From: RHKX01 sp963784885
GTDB lineage: Bacteria > Actinomycetota > Thermoleophilia > Solirubrobacterales > 70-9
Length of the DNA stretch: 64,000 nt
Direction: 5' to 3'
Assembly: GCA_963784885.1 (NCBI GenBank)
Contig: CAWATA010000006.1
Span: 124,001 to 188,000, forward strand
A program made the position numbers and the translations under genes. How positions within the stretch are numbered: position 1 is the first letter of the stretch; each line of letters begins with the position of its first letter. The notes under the pieces are model-generated. The model searched no databases. It saw only the letters and a list, made by a program, of their open reading frames with translations, and had not been told where the DNA came from. Positions 1 through 7,893 of the stretch are shown here, piece by piece.

Positions 1-164
1 ATCAGCCGGCCGCGGGAGTGATGACGCTCGATCCGCTTCTCGCCGCCGCCGAGCCGCGCCTTCTCCAGCTCTCCCTCGAGCTTCTCGAGCCGCTCCAGCA
101 TCCGTTCGCGGTTCTCCGCGTAGGTCGCCGAGCCAGTGTCTATGCGGGATTCGAGTACCGGCAA
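1..164 (-). CDS. Acyl-CoA carboxylase carboxyltransferase (beta) subunit, N-terminal part
   Basis: Only the first ~54 codons are in the window. From a TTG at 164 the frame reads LPVLESRIDTGSATYAEN, and later GEKRIERHHSRGRL. This matches the N-terminus of biotin-dependent acyl-CoA carboxylase carboxyltransferases, especially methylcrotonyl-CoA carboxylase beta, where a variable helix is followed by a conserved R-x-x-x-R-G-K/R-L segment before the catalytic crotonase-like fold. In-frame TAG TAA stops lie just upstream of the TTG, which limits the start. In this family the enzyme transfers carboxyl from carboxybiotin to an acyl-CoA. It diverges from the esterase gene and sits beside the biotin operon that would make its cofactor. 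The exact acyl substrate cannot be told from this fragment. Confidence 0.7.
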   Translation of the reverse strand, partial: MPVLESRIDTGSATYAENRERMLERLEKLEGELEKARLGGGEKRIERHHSRGRL

Positions 165-194
165 AGTAGGAAGTAGAACTTACTACTTTCTACT
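164..194. promoter_or_regulatory. AT-rich inverted-repeat cluster (AGTAG/CTACT)
   Basis: This is an unusually AT-rich stretch in a GC-rich window. It carries AAGTAG at 171-176 with its complement CTACTT at 183-188, and AGTAGAA at 172-178 with TTCTACT at 188-194. A further AAGTAG lies at 164-169. It sits between the divergent carboxylase and esterase starts. The arrangement looks like an operator with overlapping palindromes, but no regulator can be named from sequence alone. Confidence 0.45.
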
Positions 195-290
195 GTAACG
201 CCGCCGGGACGGTGCCGTCCCGCAGCTCATCGTGCGCGCGGCGAGCGCGGTTCGGCCCGACCGACCCGGCCGCTCGGTACCTTCGCTGCC

Positions 291-1268
291 GTGAGCGACC
301 CGGAAACGCCGCCCGCCGAGGAGCTCGATCAGCCGATCGATCGCTCGCCGCACTCGGCCGGATTCATCGTGCTGCGGGTGCTCGGGGCGCTCGCGGTGAT
401 CGCGGTCGCGCTGTTCGTCCAGCGGACCTGGCTCAGCGACGAGGCGACGCGGGAGACGTTCGGCGCCAAGGTCAAGAAGATCGACGTCGACAGCAACCTC
501 CTCGACCGGACCCTCCCGGCCCGCGTCGTCGTCCCGCGTCGCATCCCCGATCGCAAACGCGGCCTGCTCGTCTTCCTGCACGGCCGCGGCGAGGACGAGC
601 GCAGCTACCTCGTCGACCCGATGTTCGAGGCACTCGCAGACCTCCGTGATCGCGCGCCCGTCGTCGCCTTCCCCTACGGCGGCCAGAGCTCCTACTGGCA
701 CAACCGCGACAGCGGGCAATGGGCCGCGTATGTCCTCAGCGAGTTGATCCCGAAGCTGATCCGCCGCTTCGACATCGCTCCGCGGAAGGTCGCGATCGGG
801 GGCATCTCGATGGGCGGCTTCGGCGCCTACAGCATCGCCCGGCTCTCGCCGAAGCGGTTCTGCGCGGTCGGCGGGCACTCGCCCGCGATCTGGGAGAACG
901 CCTCCGAGACGGCCGAGGGAGCGTTCGACGACGCCGCCGACTTCGACCGCAACGACATCATCGCGGCGGCGAAGCTGACGCCCAGCCCCTATCGCGGAAC
1001 CCGACTCTGGATCGACGCCGGCGACGAGGACCCGTTCCTGCAGGGCGACGCGGCGTTCGAGGAAGCGCTGACCGGCAGCGGCCTCGACCCGATCGTCCGC
1101 AACGGAAGCGGGGGCCACGACTCCGACTACTGGAACGGCAACTGGCGCGAGTACCTCGGCTTCTACGCGCGGGCGCTCAACAACTGCAAGCTGAGCACGC
1201 GGACGACCGGCGCCCGCAAGCCGATCGACGAGCCGAAGGCGCAGACCGGGGTCGGCGGCGGCGACTGA
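291..1268 (+). CDS. Membrane-anchored alpha/beta hydrolase (esterase/PHB-depolymerase-like)
   Basis: 325 residues. A charged N-terminus of ~24 residues is followed by one membrane segment (about 25-44), so the catalytic domain is probably extracytoplasmic. The core has the HGRG oxyanion region (about 97-100), the nucleophile elbow GISMGGFGAY with Ser173, an acid candidate in DAGDEDPF and a C-terminal His in GGHDSDYW. This is the pattern of the esterase D / putative esterase clan. The GTG start at 291 is supported by a TACCTT box ending 8 nt upstream (leaderless arrangement); no Shine-Dalgarno sequence is evident. Substrate unknown. It lies upstream of bioB with a 104-nt gap, so co-transcription is possible but not shown. 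Confidence 0.75.
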   Translation: MSDPETPPAEELDQPIDRSPHSAGFIVLRVLGALAVIAVALFVQRTWLSDEATRETFGAKVKKIDVDSNLLDRTLPARVVVPRRIPDRKRGLLVFLHGRGEDERSYLVDPMFEALADLRDRAPVVAFPYGGQSSYWHNRDSGQWAAYVLSELIPKLIRRFDIAPRKVAIGGISMGGFGAYSIARLSPKRFCAVGGHSPAIWENASETAEGAFDDAADFDRNDIIAAAKLTPSPYRGTRLWIDAGDEDPFLQGDAAFEEALTGSGLDPIVRNGSGGHDSDYWNGNWREYLGFYARALNNCKLSTRTTGARKPIDEPKAQTGVGGGD

Positions 1269-1372
1269 CGACGGGCCTTCCAGAGCCGTCCGCCGTCCGT
1301 CCTAGCATCGGCCCCCACCTTTGAAGGCGGGCGCCGTCCCGCCCGGCGAGCAGCCCGACTCGAGGAGGGTCC

Positions 1373-2500
1373 TTGGCATCACTGATCACTTTCGATGAGG
1401 CATTGGCACTGGGGGAGCTGACCGACCACGACGACATCGGCGCGCTGGTCGAACGGGCCTGGGAGGTCCGGACCGAGAACTTCGGCGACTCCACCGACAT
1501 GTGCTCGCTCGTCAACGCGAAGTCGGGCGGGTGCGCGGAGGACTGCGGGTTCTGCGCTCAATCCCGCTACGCGGAGGCAGACACGCCGATGCACGCGATG
1601 ATGGAGCCGGAGCAGATCCTCGAGCACGCACGGGCAGCGGAGGCCGCCGGCGCGCACCGCTTCTGCATGGTCACGCAAGGCCAGGGGTTGTCGAAGCGGG
1701 ACTTCTCGAAGATCCTCGAGGGCGCGCGACTCGTCGCCGAGAACACGAACCTGAAGCGCTGCGCCTCGGTCGGCCACATCTCCGCCGACCGTGCCCGCAA
1801 GCTCGCCGAGGCCGGAATCCAGCGGGTCCATCACAACGTCGAGACTTCGCGCTCCTACTACGACGAGGTCACTACGACCGTCCGCTACGAGGGTCGCATT
1901 CGGACCATCGACGCGGTCCGCGAGGCGGGGATGGAGACCTGCGTCGGCGGCATCCTCAACCTCGGCGAGTCGCCGCGGCAGCGGGTCGAGATGGCCTTCG
2001 AGCTGTCCGCGATCGACCCGACGTCGGTCCCGATCAACCTGCTCAACCCGCGGACCGGAACCAAGTTCGGCGACCGCGAGCTGATGGATCCGTGGGAGGT
2101 CGTGAAGTGGATCGCGATCTTCCGGCTGATCCTCCCGGACGCGCTGTTCCGGCTCTGCGGCGGCCGGGTCGAGAACCTGCACGAGCTCCAGCCCCTGGCC
2201 GTCAAGGCGGGGCTCAACGGAGTGATGATGGGCAACTTCCTGACCACCCTCGGCGCCGAGCCGGCCGAGGACCGCGAGATGTTCACCGATCTGGGCCTCA
2301 ACGTCGCCCGCCAGCCCGACAACGGCGCCAACCCGCGTCCGGACAACCGCAGCGGCTGGCTCGAGGGAAGCTCGCCGCGGACCCCGGTCGACGAGCTGAT
2401 CGACAGCCAGGCGGAGGCGCCGTTCTGGGATCCCTCGACTCAGCTGCGGACGATCAAGAAGAAGGGGCGTGTCCCCGCCTATCCGAAGAAGGCGGCGTGA
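1373..2500 (+). CDS. bioB: Biotin synthase
   Basis: 375 residues. Radical-SAM enzyme that inserts sulfur into dethiobiotin, the last step of biotin synthesis. The CX3CX2C cluster motif is present as C54AEDC58GFC61, and the family segments GGILNLGES and the NLLNPRTGT region are intact. The C-terminus is somewhat longer than in typical 320-350-residue BioB and ends in a basic tail (IKKKGRVPAYPKKAA). The TTG start at 1373 is chosen because GAGGAGGG lies 4-12 nt upstream. Its TGA overlaps the next gene's GTG start, so bioB and bioF are translationally coupled. First gene of bioB-F-D-A. Confidence 0.95.
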   Translation: MASLITFDEALALGELTDHDDIGALVERAWEVRTENFGDSTDMCSLVNAKSGGCAEDCGFCAQSRYAEADTPMHAMMEPEQILEHARAAEAAGAHRFCMVTQGQGLSKRDFSKILEGARLVAENTNLKRCASVGHISADRARKLAEAGIQRVHHNVETSRSYYDEVTTTVRYEGRIRTIDAVREAGMETCVGGILNLGESPRQRVEMAFELSAIDPTSVPINLLNPRTGTKFGDRELMDPWEVVKWIAIFRLILPDALFRLCGGRVENLHELQPLAVKAGLNGVMMGNFLTTLGAEPAEDREMFTDLGLNVARQPDNGANPRPDNRSGWLEGSSPRTPVDELIDSQAEAPFWDPSTQLRTIKKKGRVPAYPKKAA

Positions 2501-3912
2501 TCGTGGGCGGGGATCGGGAGACCGTCATCGGAGCCCGCTTCGCGGGTAGTGCAGAGGCTCCGCTGCCGGCCTCCCCATTCCCCTCCCCGGTGGCACCGGC
2601 TGCGGCGACCGTGGACGAGCGAGTGGAGGCGATCAAAGAAGATGGGCTGTTCCGGAGGATGCGCACCGTCGGTTCCGAGCAGGGGCCCCGGGTCGAGCTC
2701 GACGGCGAGGAGGTCCTTCTGCTCTGCTCGAACGACTACCTCAGCCTCGCCGCCCATCCCGATGTCAAGGCCGCGGCGGCGGAGGCGGTCGAGCGGTGGG
2801 GCGCCGGCGCCGGCGCGTCGCGGCTGGTCTCGGGGAACATGGCGCCGCACGACCGGCTCGAGCAACGCCTCGCCTCCTTCCACGGCACCGAGACCGCGTT
2901 GCTGTTCGGCTCCGGATATCTCGCGAACACCGGCGTGATCGCCGCCCTCGCCCGTCGTGGCGACTTCGTCTTCTCCGACGAGCTCAACCATGCGAGCATC
3001 ATCGACGGCTGCCGGCTGGCCGGGGCCGAGACCTTCGTCTACCGCCATCGCGACCTCGAGCACCTGGCCTGGGGGCTCGGCCGGCTGCCCGGCCACTGCG
3101 GACTGATCGTCACCGACGGCTTGTTCTCGATGGACGGTGACGTCGCTCAGCTCGGCTGGCTCCGCGAGCTCGCCAGCCGCCACGGCGCGATGTTGATGGT
3201 CGACGACGCCCACGCGGTCGGTGCACTCGGGCCCGGCGGCCGTGGATCGGTCGCCGAGGCGGGGCTGGCCGGCGAGATCGACGTCCTCACGGGCACCCTC
3301 GGAAAGTCGCTCGGGAGCTACGGCGCCTACGTCTGCGTCTCGCGCCCGGTGCGAGACCTGCTCGTCAACACCGCCCGGCCGCTGATCTTCTCGACCGGTC
3401 TTCCCCCCGCCGTCGTCGCCGCCGCCGGCGCGGCGCTGGAGATCGTCGAGTCCGACCCGGCGAGGATCCGCCGGCTTCGCGAGAACGCCTCGACCTTCCG
3501 TGCCGCCCTGTCCGCGGCCGGCCTCGATCCGGGCGGCGCCGGCGCCCAGATCATGCCGGTGCAGGTTGGCGACCCCGACCGCGCGGTGGCGATCTGCCGC
3601 CGGGCGCTCGACGCGGGCGTCTACGCGCAGGCGATCCGCCCGCCCACCGTCCCCGAGGGAACCTCGCGCCTCCGACTCACCGTGGTCGCCGACCACGACC
3701 CCGAGGAGCTCGTCGAGGCTGCACGCGTCCTCGCCGCCGCATTCCGCGCGGTCTCCGCCGACGGCGACTGGTCGATCGACCTCCCCGACCCTGAGCCGGG
3801 CGACCTCAAGGTCGAACGCCACGGCTGGCGGGTCGTCAAGGCCCCCGACTCGCCGGCCGGCCCCGAGCACTCCGCCGGGGCCCGTTCCGAGCCGGCCGTC
3901 CGGGCAAGCTGA
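2497..3912 (+). CDS. bioF: 8-amino-7-oxononanoate synthase
   Basis: PLP-dependent condensation of pimeloyl-thioester with L-alanine. 471 residues from the GTG at 2497, which overlaps the bioB stop (GTGA) and follows a GAAGAAGG ribosome site; GTG 2503 is an alternative. The PLP Lys is K270 in GTLGKSLGSYGAY and the pyridine-N Asp is in MVDDAHAVGA (D236). The protein is longer than the usual ~385 residues, with ~40 extra N-terminal residues rich in Pro/Ala and ~50 extra at the C-terminus (from about ADGDWSIDLPDPEP). The extensions do not resemble a known domain. Alpha-oxoamine synthase paralogues such as glycine C-acetyltransferase are similar in sequence, but the operon makes BioF the best call. 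Confidence 0.92.
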   Translation: MIVGGDRETVIGARFAGSAEAPLPASPFPSPVAPAAATVDERVEAIKEDGLFRRMRTVGSEQGPRVELDGEEVLLLCSNDYLSLAAHPDVKAAAAEAVERWGAGAGASRLVSGNMAPHDRLEQRLASFHGTETALLFGSGYLANTGVIAALARRGDFVFSDELNHASIIDGCRLAGAETFVYRHRDLEHLAWGLGRLPGHCGLIVTDGLFSMDGDVAQLGWLRELASRHGAMLMVDDAHAVGALGPGGRGSVAEAGLAGEIDVLTGTLGKSLGSYGAYVCVSRPVRDLLVNTARPLIFSTGLPPAVVAAAGAALEIVESDPARIRRLRENASTFRAALSAAGLDPGGAGAQIMPVQVGDPDRAVAICRRALDAGVYAQAIRPPTVPEGTSRLRLTVVADHDPEELVEAARVLAAAFRAVSADGDWSIDLPDPEPGDLKVERHGWRVVKAPDSPAGPEHSAGARSEPAVRAS

Positions 3913-3921
3913 GGCGACGCC

Positions 3922-4578
3922 GTGGCGGACCGCGGGGTCTTCGTCACCGGCACCGGCACCGAGATCGGCAAGAGCGTGGTCGCCGCGGTGATCGCTGCGG
4001 AGGCCGCCGCCGAGGGCCTCGACGTCGCCGTCTTCAAGCCCGCCGTATCCGGGCTCGACGAGCCCGGCGAGCCCGATCACGAGCTGCTCGCCCGAGCGTC
4101 GGGCAGCTCGCAGCGCGAGGAGGAGATCGCCCCCTACCGCTACGGGCCGCCGGTCTCCCCGCACCTCGCGGCCGAGCTCGCCGGCGAGGAGATCGACCCG
4201 TCCCGGCTCGAGCGGGCGGCCGACTCCGCCGCGGCCGGCGCCGACGTGATCGTCTGCGAGGGGGTCGGTGGGTTGATGGTGCCGCTCCGGCCCGACTACC
4301 TCGTCCGCAACCTCGCCGTCGAGCTCGGCCACCCGCTCGTGATCGTCGCCCAGCCCGGCCTCGGCACCATCAACCACACGCTGCTGACGATCGAGGCCGC
4401 CTGGACGGCCGAGCTCGAGGTCAGCGCGGTCGTCCTGAGCCGCTGGCCCGGCGATCCCGGACGGCTCGAGGAGTCGAACCGGGAGACGATCGCCGACCTC
4501 ACCGGAGTCGAGGTGCTGACGCTCGCCGAGCTCGACCTCGCCGAGCCCGCCGGGTGGCCGCGGCTCGGCCTCCTCTGA
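3922..4578 (+). CDS. bioD: Dethiobiotin synthetase
   Basis: 218 residues. ATP-dependent carboxylation and ring closure of 7,8-diaminononanoate to dethiobiotin. The P-loop GTGTEIGKS is at residues 10-18, and the substrate-binding FKPAVSG and second-motif CEGVGGLMVPL segments are present. The GTG at 3922 lies 9 nt after the bioF stop, with GAGGCG upstream. Length is normal for the family. Confidence 0.93.
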   Translation: MADRGVFVTGTGTEIGKSVVAAVIAAEAAAEGLDVAVFKPAVSGLDEPGEPDHELLARASGSSQREEEIAPYRYGPPVSPHLAAELAGEEIDPSRLERAADSAAAGADVIVCEGVGGLMVPLRPDYLVRNLAVELGHPLVIVAQPGLGTINHTLLTIEAAWTAELEVSAVVLSRWPGDPGRLEESNRETIADLTGVEVLTLAELDLAEPAGWPRLGLL

Positions 4579-4651
4579 GGCCCCCCGGCTCCAATTTGCG
4601 CACTTCCGCGGCCGGGCTTCCGACCGGCGCCGGGCTTAGCTTTCGCGCCGT

Positions 4652-5989
4652 ATGAACGAACGGATCGCGGCGCTCGACCACCGGCACCTCTGGCATCCGT
4701 TCACCCAGCAGCGCGGCTGGGAGCGGGAGGAGCCGCTCGTCATCGAGCGCGGCGAGGGAACCGACCTGATCGCCACCGACGGACGCCGTTACATCGACGG
4801 GACGTCGTCGCTGTGGTGCAACGTCCACGGGCACCGTCACCCGAAGATCGATGGCGCAGTCCGCGATCAGCTCGACCGGGTGGCGCACTCGACGATGCTC
4901 GGCCTCACCCACGCGCCGGCAGCCGAGCTCGCGGCCCGGCTGACTGCGATCGCACCGAATGGGCTGACCCGCGTCTTCTACTCCGACGCCGGCTCGACCG
5001 CGACCGAGATCGCCCTGAAGATGGCCTTTCAGTACTGGCGCCAGCAGGGCGGTCAGCACGCCCGCCGCACGTCCTTCATCGGGCTCTGCGACGGCTACCA
5101 CGGCGACACGATCGGAGCCGTGTCGGCCGGGGGCATCGATCTCTTCCACGGTGCCTACGAGCCGCTCCTGTTCGCGAAGCGCTCGGTTGCGGCCGGTGAC
5201 GCCGAGGCGCTCGCGCGGATCCTGGACTGCCACGGCGAGGAGACGGCTGCCGTCATCGTCGAGCCGCTCGTCCAGGGCGCGGGCGGGATCCTCGTCCAGC
5301 CCCCCGGGTACCTGCGCCGGGTCCGCGAGCTCTGCGACGCCCACGACGTGCTGCTGATCTGCGACGAGGTGGCGACCGGCTTCGGCCGGACGGGGACGAT
5401 GTTCGCTTGCGAGCAGGAGCAGGTCGCGCCCGACTTCCTCTGCCTCGGCAAGGGGCTGACCAACGGCTACATGCCGCTCGCCGCGACGCTGACGACCGAG
5501 CGCATCTACGAGGGCTTCCTCGGCGAGTACGAGGAGTTCCGGACCTTCTTCCACGGTCACACGTTCACCGGCAACCCGCTCGCCTGCGCAGCGGCGATCG
5601 CCAGCCTCGACGTCTTCGAGCGCGAGCATACGCTCGAGCGGCTGCAGCCGAAGATCGCACGCCTGCACGAGTTGCTTCGGGGGATCGCCGCGATGGACGA
5701 GGTGACGGAGGTCCGCGGGCGCGGCTTCATGGCCGGGATCGACCTCGGAGCGCACGACCCCGCACTCCGGCTCGGCCACCGGGTGACGATCGAGGCGCGC
5801 CGCCGCGGCGCGATCATCCGGCCTCTCGGCGACACGATCGTCCTCGTACCGCCGCTCGCGATCAGCAAGCGCGACCTCGGGCGCCTCGTCGCGATCACGG
5901 CGGCGGCGATCCGCGAGGCCGTGGCCGGCGCATACCCGGCGGGGGCGCCCGCCGGCCCCTACGCCGCCGCCGACCGGGCGGCGGCTTGA
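4652..5989 (+). CDS. bioA: Adenosylmethionine-8-amino-7-oxononanoate aminotransferase
   Basis: 445 residues. Class III PLP aminotransferase making 7,8-diaminononanoate with SAM as amino donor. Family marks: HLWHPFTQ near the N-terminus (13-19), DGYHGDT (147-153), LICDEVATGFGRTG with Asp238, and PLP Lys267 in LCLGKGLTNGYMPL. The ATG at 4652 is preceded by a 73-nt gap after bioD and by a TAGCTT box 10 nt upstream, so it may also have its own leaderless promoter. Its TGA overlaps the TTG start of the SDR gene. Confidence 0.93.
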   Translation: MNERIAALDHRHLWHPFTQQRGWEREEPLVIERGEGTDLIATDGRRYIDGTSSLWCNVHGHRHPKIDGAVRDQLDRVAHSTMLGLTHAPAAELAARLTAIAPNGLTRVFYSDAGSTATEIALKMAFQYWRQQGGQHARRTSFIGLCDGYHGDTIGAVSAGGIDLFHGAYEPLLFAKRSVAAGDAEALARILDCHGEETAAVIVEPLVQGAGGILVQPPGYLRRVRELCDAHDVLLICDEVATGFGRTGTMFACEQEQVAPDFLCLGKGLTNGYMPLAATLTTERIYEGFLGEYEEFRTFFHGHTFTGNPLACAAAIASLDVFEREHTLERLQPKIARLHELLRGIAAMDEVTEVRGRGFMAGIDLGAHDPALRLGHRVTIEARRRGAIIRPLGDTIVLVPPLAISKRDLGRLVAITAAAIREAVAGAYPAGAPAGPYAAADRAAA

Positions 5990-6834
5990 CCCCGCGGACG
6001 GCACTGGTCACCGGCTGCTCGACCGGGATCGGCCACGCGACCGCCCTGCGCCTCGCGGCCTCCGGCTGGGAGGTCTACGCCGGCGTCCGCAAGCAGGCCG
6101 ACCACGACGCGCTCGCAGCCGCCGGGACCGGTCGCCTGCACCCGCTGCTGCTCGAGATCACCGACCCCGCATCGGTCGCGGCGGCCGCCGAGCGGATCGC
6201 GGCCGAGGCGCCCGGCGGGCTCGACGCCCTCGTCAACAACGCCGGCGTCGCCTACACCGGGCCGCTGGAGTTCGTCCCGCTCGATGAGCTTCGCAACCAG
6301 CTCGAGGTCAACTTCGTCGCCCAGGTCGCGATGATCCAGGCGATGGCGCCGGCGCTGCGCGCCAGGCGCGGGCGGATCGTCAACGTGACGTCGATCGGCG
6401 GGATCGTCGCGACCCCGTTCTTCGGCCCGTACGCGGCGTCGAAGTACGCACTCGAGGCGATCAGCGACAGCCTCCGGGTCGAGCTCCGGCCCTGGGGGAT
6501 CAAGACGATCGCGATCGAGCCGGGAAGCATCGACACCGAGATCTGGAACAGCGGGCTCGAACAGTTCGACCGGACCGAGGAGCGGATGCCTCCGGAGGCG
6601 AAGGACCTCTACGGGAAGGCGATCGCGTCGCTGCGGCGGGCGGCCGAGGAGACCAGCGCCCGGGGTATCCCCGCCGACCACGCCGCCGCGGTGATCGAGA
6701 AGGCGCTCGTCGCCCAGCGCCCCCGCGCCCGCTACCGGGTCGGGCGCGACGCCCACATCATGGGATCCCTCCGGCGCTTGCTCCCCGATCGGGCCTGGGA
6801 CCGCCTGATCAGGCGGGTGATGCACCTTCCCTGA
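5986..6834 (+). CDS. Short-chain dehydrogenase/reductase
   Basis: 282 residues from TTG 5986, which overlaps the bioA stop (TTGA), so the gene is translationally coupled to the biotin operon. Classical SDR marks are all present: TGCSTGIG cofactor loop (9-16), LVNNAG, catalytic Ser in VTSIGG, and YAASK for the Tyr/Lys pair. The loop TGxxxGIG followed by AGVRK suggests NADP(H). The substrate is unknown. Its position as the fifth gene of a biotin run hints at an acyl/oxo-acyl substrate, but that is inference. The C-terminal ~60 residues are basic and resemble the retinol-dehydrogenase-like subgroup. Confidence 0.85.
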   Translation: MTPRTALVTGCSTGIGHATALRLAASGWEVYAGVRKQADHDALAAAGTGRLHPLLLEITDPASVAAAAERIAAEAPGGLDALVNNAGVAYTGPLEFVPLDELRNQLEVNFVAQVAMIQAMAPALRARRGRIVNVTSIGGIVATPFFGPYAASKYALEAISDSLRVELRPWGIKTIAIEPGSIDTEIWNSGLEQFDRTEERMPPEAKDLYGKAIASLRRAAEETSARGIPADHAAAVIEKALVAQRPRARYRVGRDAHIMGSLRRLLPDRAWDRLIRRVMHLP

Positions 6835-6961
6835 GCACGCCCTTCGACGGGAGCCGTGACGATTCGCCGGCCGCGTCGTAGTAGGGGTGTGCAACAGGTT
6901 GCGACAGCACCCGGCCGGGAGGCGCCGCCGCGAACGGGTGCTCGACGACTGAGCGGGTCGC

Positions 6962-7141
6962 TCAGTCGAGCGGCTCGAAGTCCGACTTGCGGGCGCCGCA
7001 GACGGGACAGAACCAGTTGTCCGGGATGTCCTCGAACTCGGTCCCGGCGGGAATGCCCCCGTCGGGATCGCCTTCGGCGGGGTCGTAGATGTATCCGCAG
7101 GAGGTGCAGATCCACTGCTGTTTCGTCGCGGTCTCGCTCAT
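6962..7141 (-). CDS. Rubredoxin
   Basis: Small gene of 59 codons with an ATG start at 7141. It has the two iron-binding knuckles WICTSCGYIYD (C12, C15) and FCPVCGARKSDF (C45, C48), with the usual aromatic residues and the PAGTEFEDIP linker. It is a one-electron carrier of the Fe(SCys)4 type, usually serving alkane hydroxylases, ROO-type reductases or oxidative-stress reductases; its partner is not visible here. It lies divergently to the NUDIX gene with only ~30 nt between starts. Confidence 0.93.
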   Translation of the reverse strand: MSETATKQQWICTSCGYIYDPAEGDPDGGIPAGTEFEDIPDNWFCPVCGARKSDFEPLD

Positions 7142-7173
7142 GGAGCCGAGGAGCCTAACGTAGAGTGCCCGGC

Positions 7174-7809
7174 GTGGATGAGCCCGCCGTCCCCCGCCCC
7201 GCGGCCACCGTGATCCTGCTGCGCCGCAGCGGGCGCCACCGCGAGAGCGGCCTCGAGGTGCTGATGCTGCGGCGCGGCGCTGGCGCCCGCTTCATGCCCG
7301 GCGTCTGGGTCTTCCCGGGCGGCGCCGTCGACAGCGCCGACCACGACATCGCCCGCGAGCTCGAGCTCGAGCTCGAGCTCGAGGAGCTCGCCCATCGGGT
7401 CTGCGGAGCGCGCGAGCTCGGCGAGGAGGCGTCCATCGAGCTCGAGGCCCACGCGCTGCTGCCGTGGTCGCGCTGGGTCACGCCCGAGGTCGTCCCGATC
7501 CGCTTCGACACCCGCTTCTACGTCGCGCTCGCCCCTCCCCACAGCCGGCCCGCTCCGGATCGCAGCGAGGTCGACGAGGCCCGCTGGCTGACGCCCGCCG
7601 GCGCGCTCGAGGAGCACGCGGCCGATCGCCTCGAGCTCTCCTTCCCGACCGTCCGCCACCTCGAGGAGCTCATCGCCTTCCCCGACGCCGACGCCGTCCT
7701 CGCGGAGGTCGCGGGACGCCGGGTCGAGCCGATCATCCCGAGGGTTCGCGGCGACCGCGACAACTTCGAGGTCCTGCTGCCGGGGGATCCGGGCTTCGCG
7801 GACCCCTAG
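7174..7809 (+). CDS. NUDIX hydrolase (NUDT19-like)
   Basis: 211 residues from GTG 7174; GTG 7165 is in frame but would lie inside the TAGAGT box (7161-7166) that ends 7 nt before 7174, a leaderless layout. The NUDIX box is split. GGAVDSAD supplies the glycine side, and RELGEEASIEL supplies REx2EEx2 after an insertion of about 25 residues. The split box and the upstream FMPGVWVFPGG resemble the NUDT19/RP2 coenzyme-A-type subfamily. The insertion holds a Glu-Leu repeat coded by four tandem GAGCTC units. It probably hydrolyses a nucleoside-diphosphate-linked compound; CoA or acyl-CoA is a guess. Confidence 0.8.
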   Translation: MDEPAVPRPAATVILLRRSGRHRESGLEVLMLRRGAGARFMPGVWVFPGGAVDSADHDIARELELELELEELAHRVCGARELGEEASIELEAHALLPWSRWVTPEVVPIRFDTRFYVALAPPHSRPAPDRSEVDEARWLTPAGALEEHAADRLELSFPTVRHLEELIAFPDADAVLAEVAGRRVEPIIPRVRGDRDNFEVLLPGDPGFADP

Positions 7810-7828
7810 GGTCGGCGTTCAGGCGATT

Positions 7829-7863
7829 GGCGAATCTGGTCTCCCGCAGGGACCGGATTCGCC
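7829..7863. terminator. Bidirectional hairpin between convergent genes
   Basis: A 15-bp stem (two G-T wobbles) pairs 7829-7843 (GGCGAATCTGGTCTC) with 7849-7863 across the 5-nt loop CCGCA. It lies 20 nt after the NUDIX stop and 31 nt from the end of the opposing gene. There is no long T-run, as is common for actinobacterial terminators. Confidence 0.7.
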
Positions 7864-7893
7864 TCTCGCTCGGGCCCCACACCATCCCGCCGC

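Noticed and set aside
2479..4377. A 632-codon minus-strand open frame across bioF and bioD
   Set aside because: bioF and bioD carry complete catalytic motifs; the antisense frame shows none.
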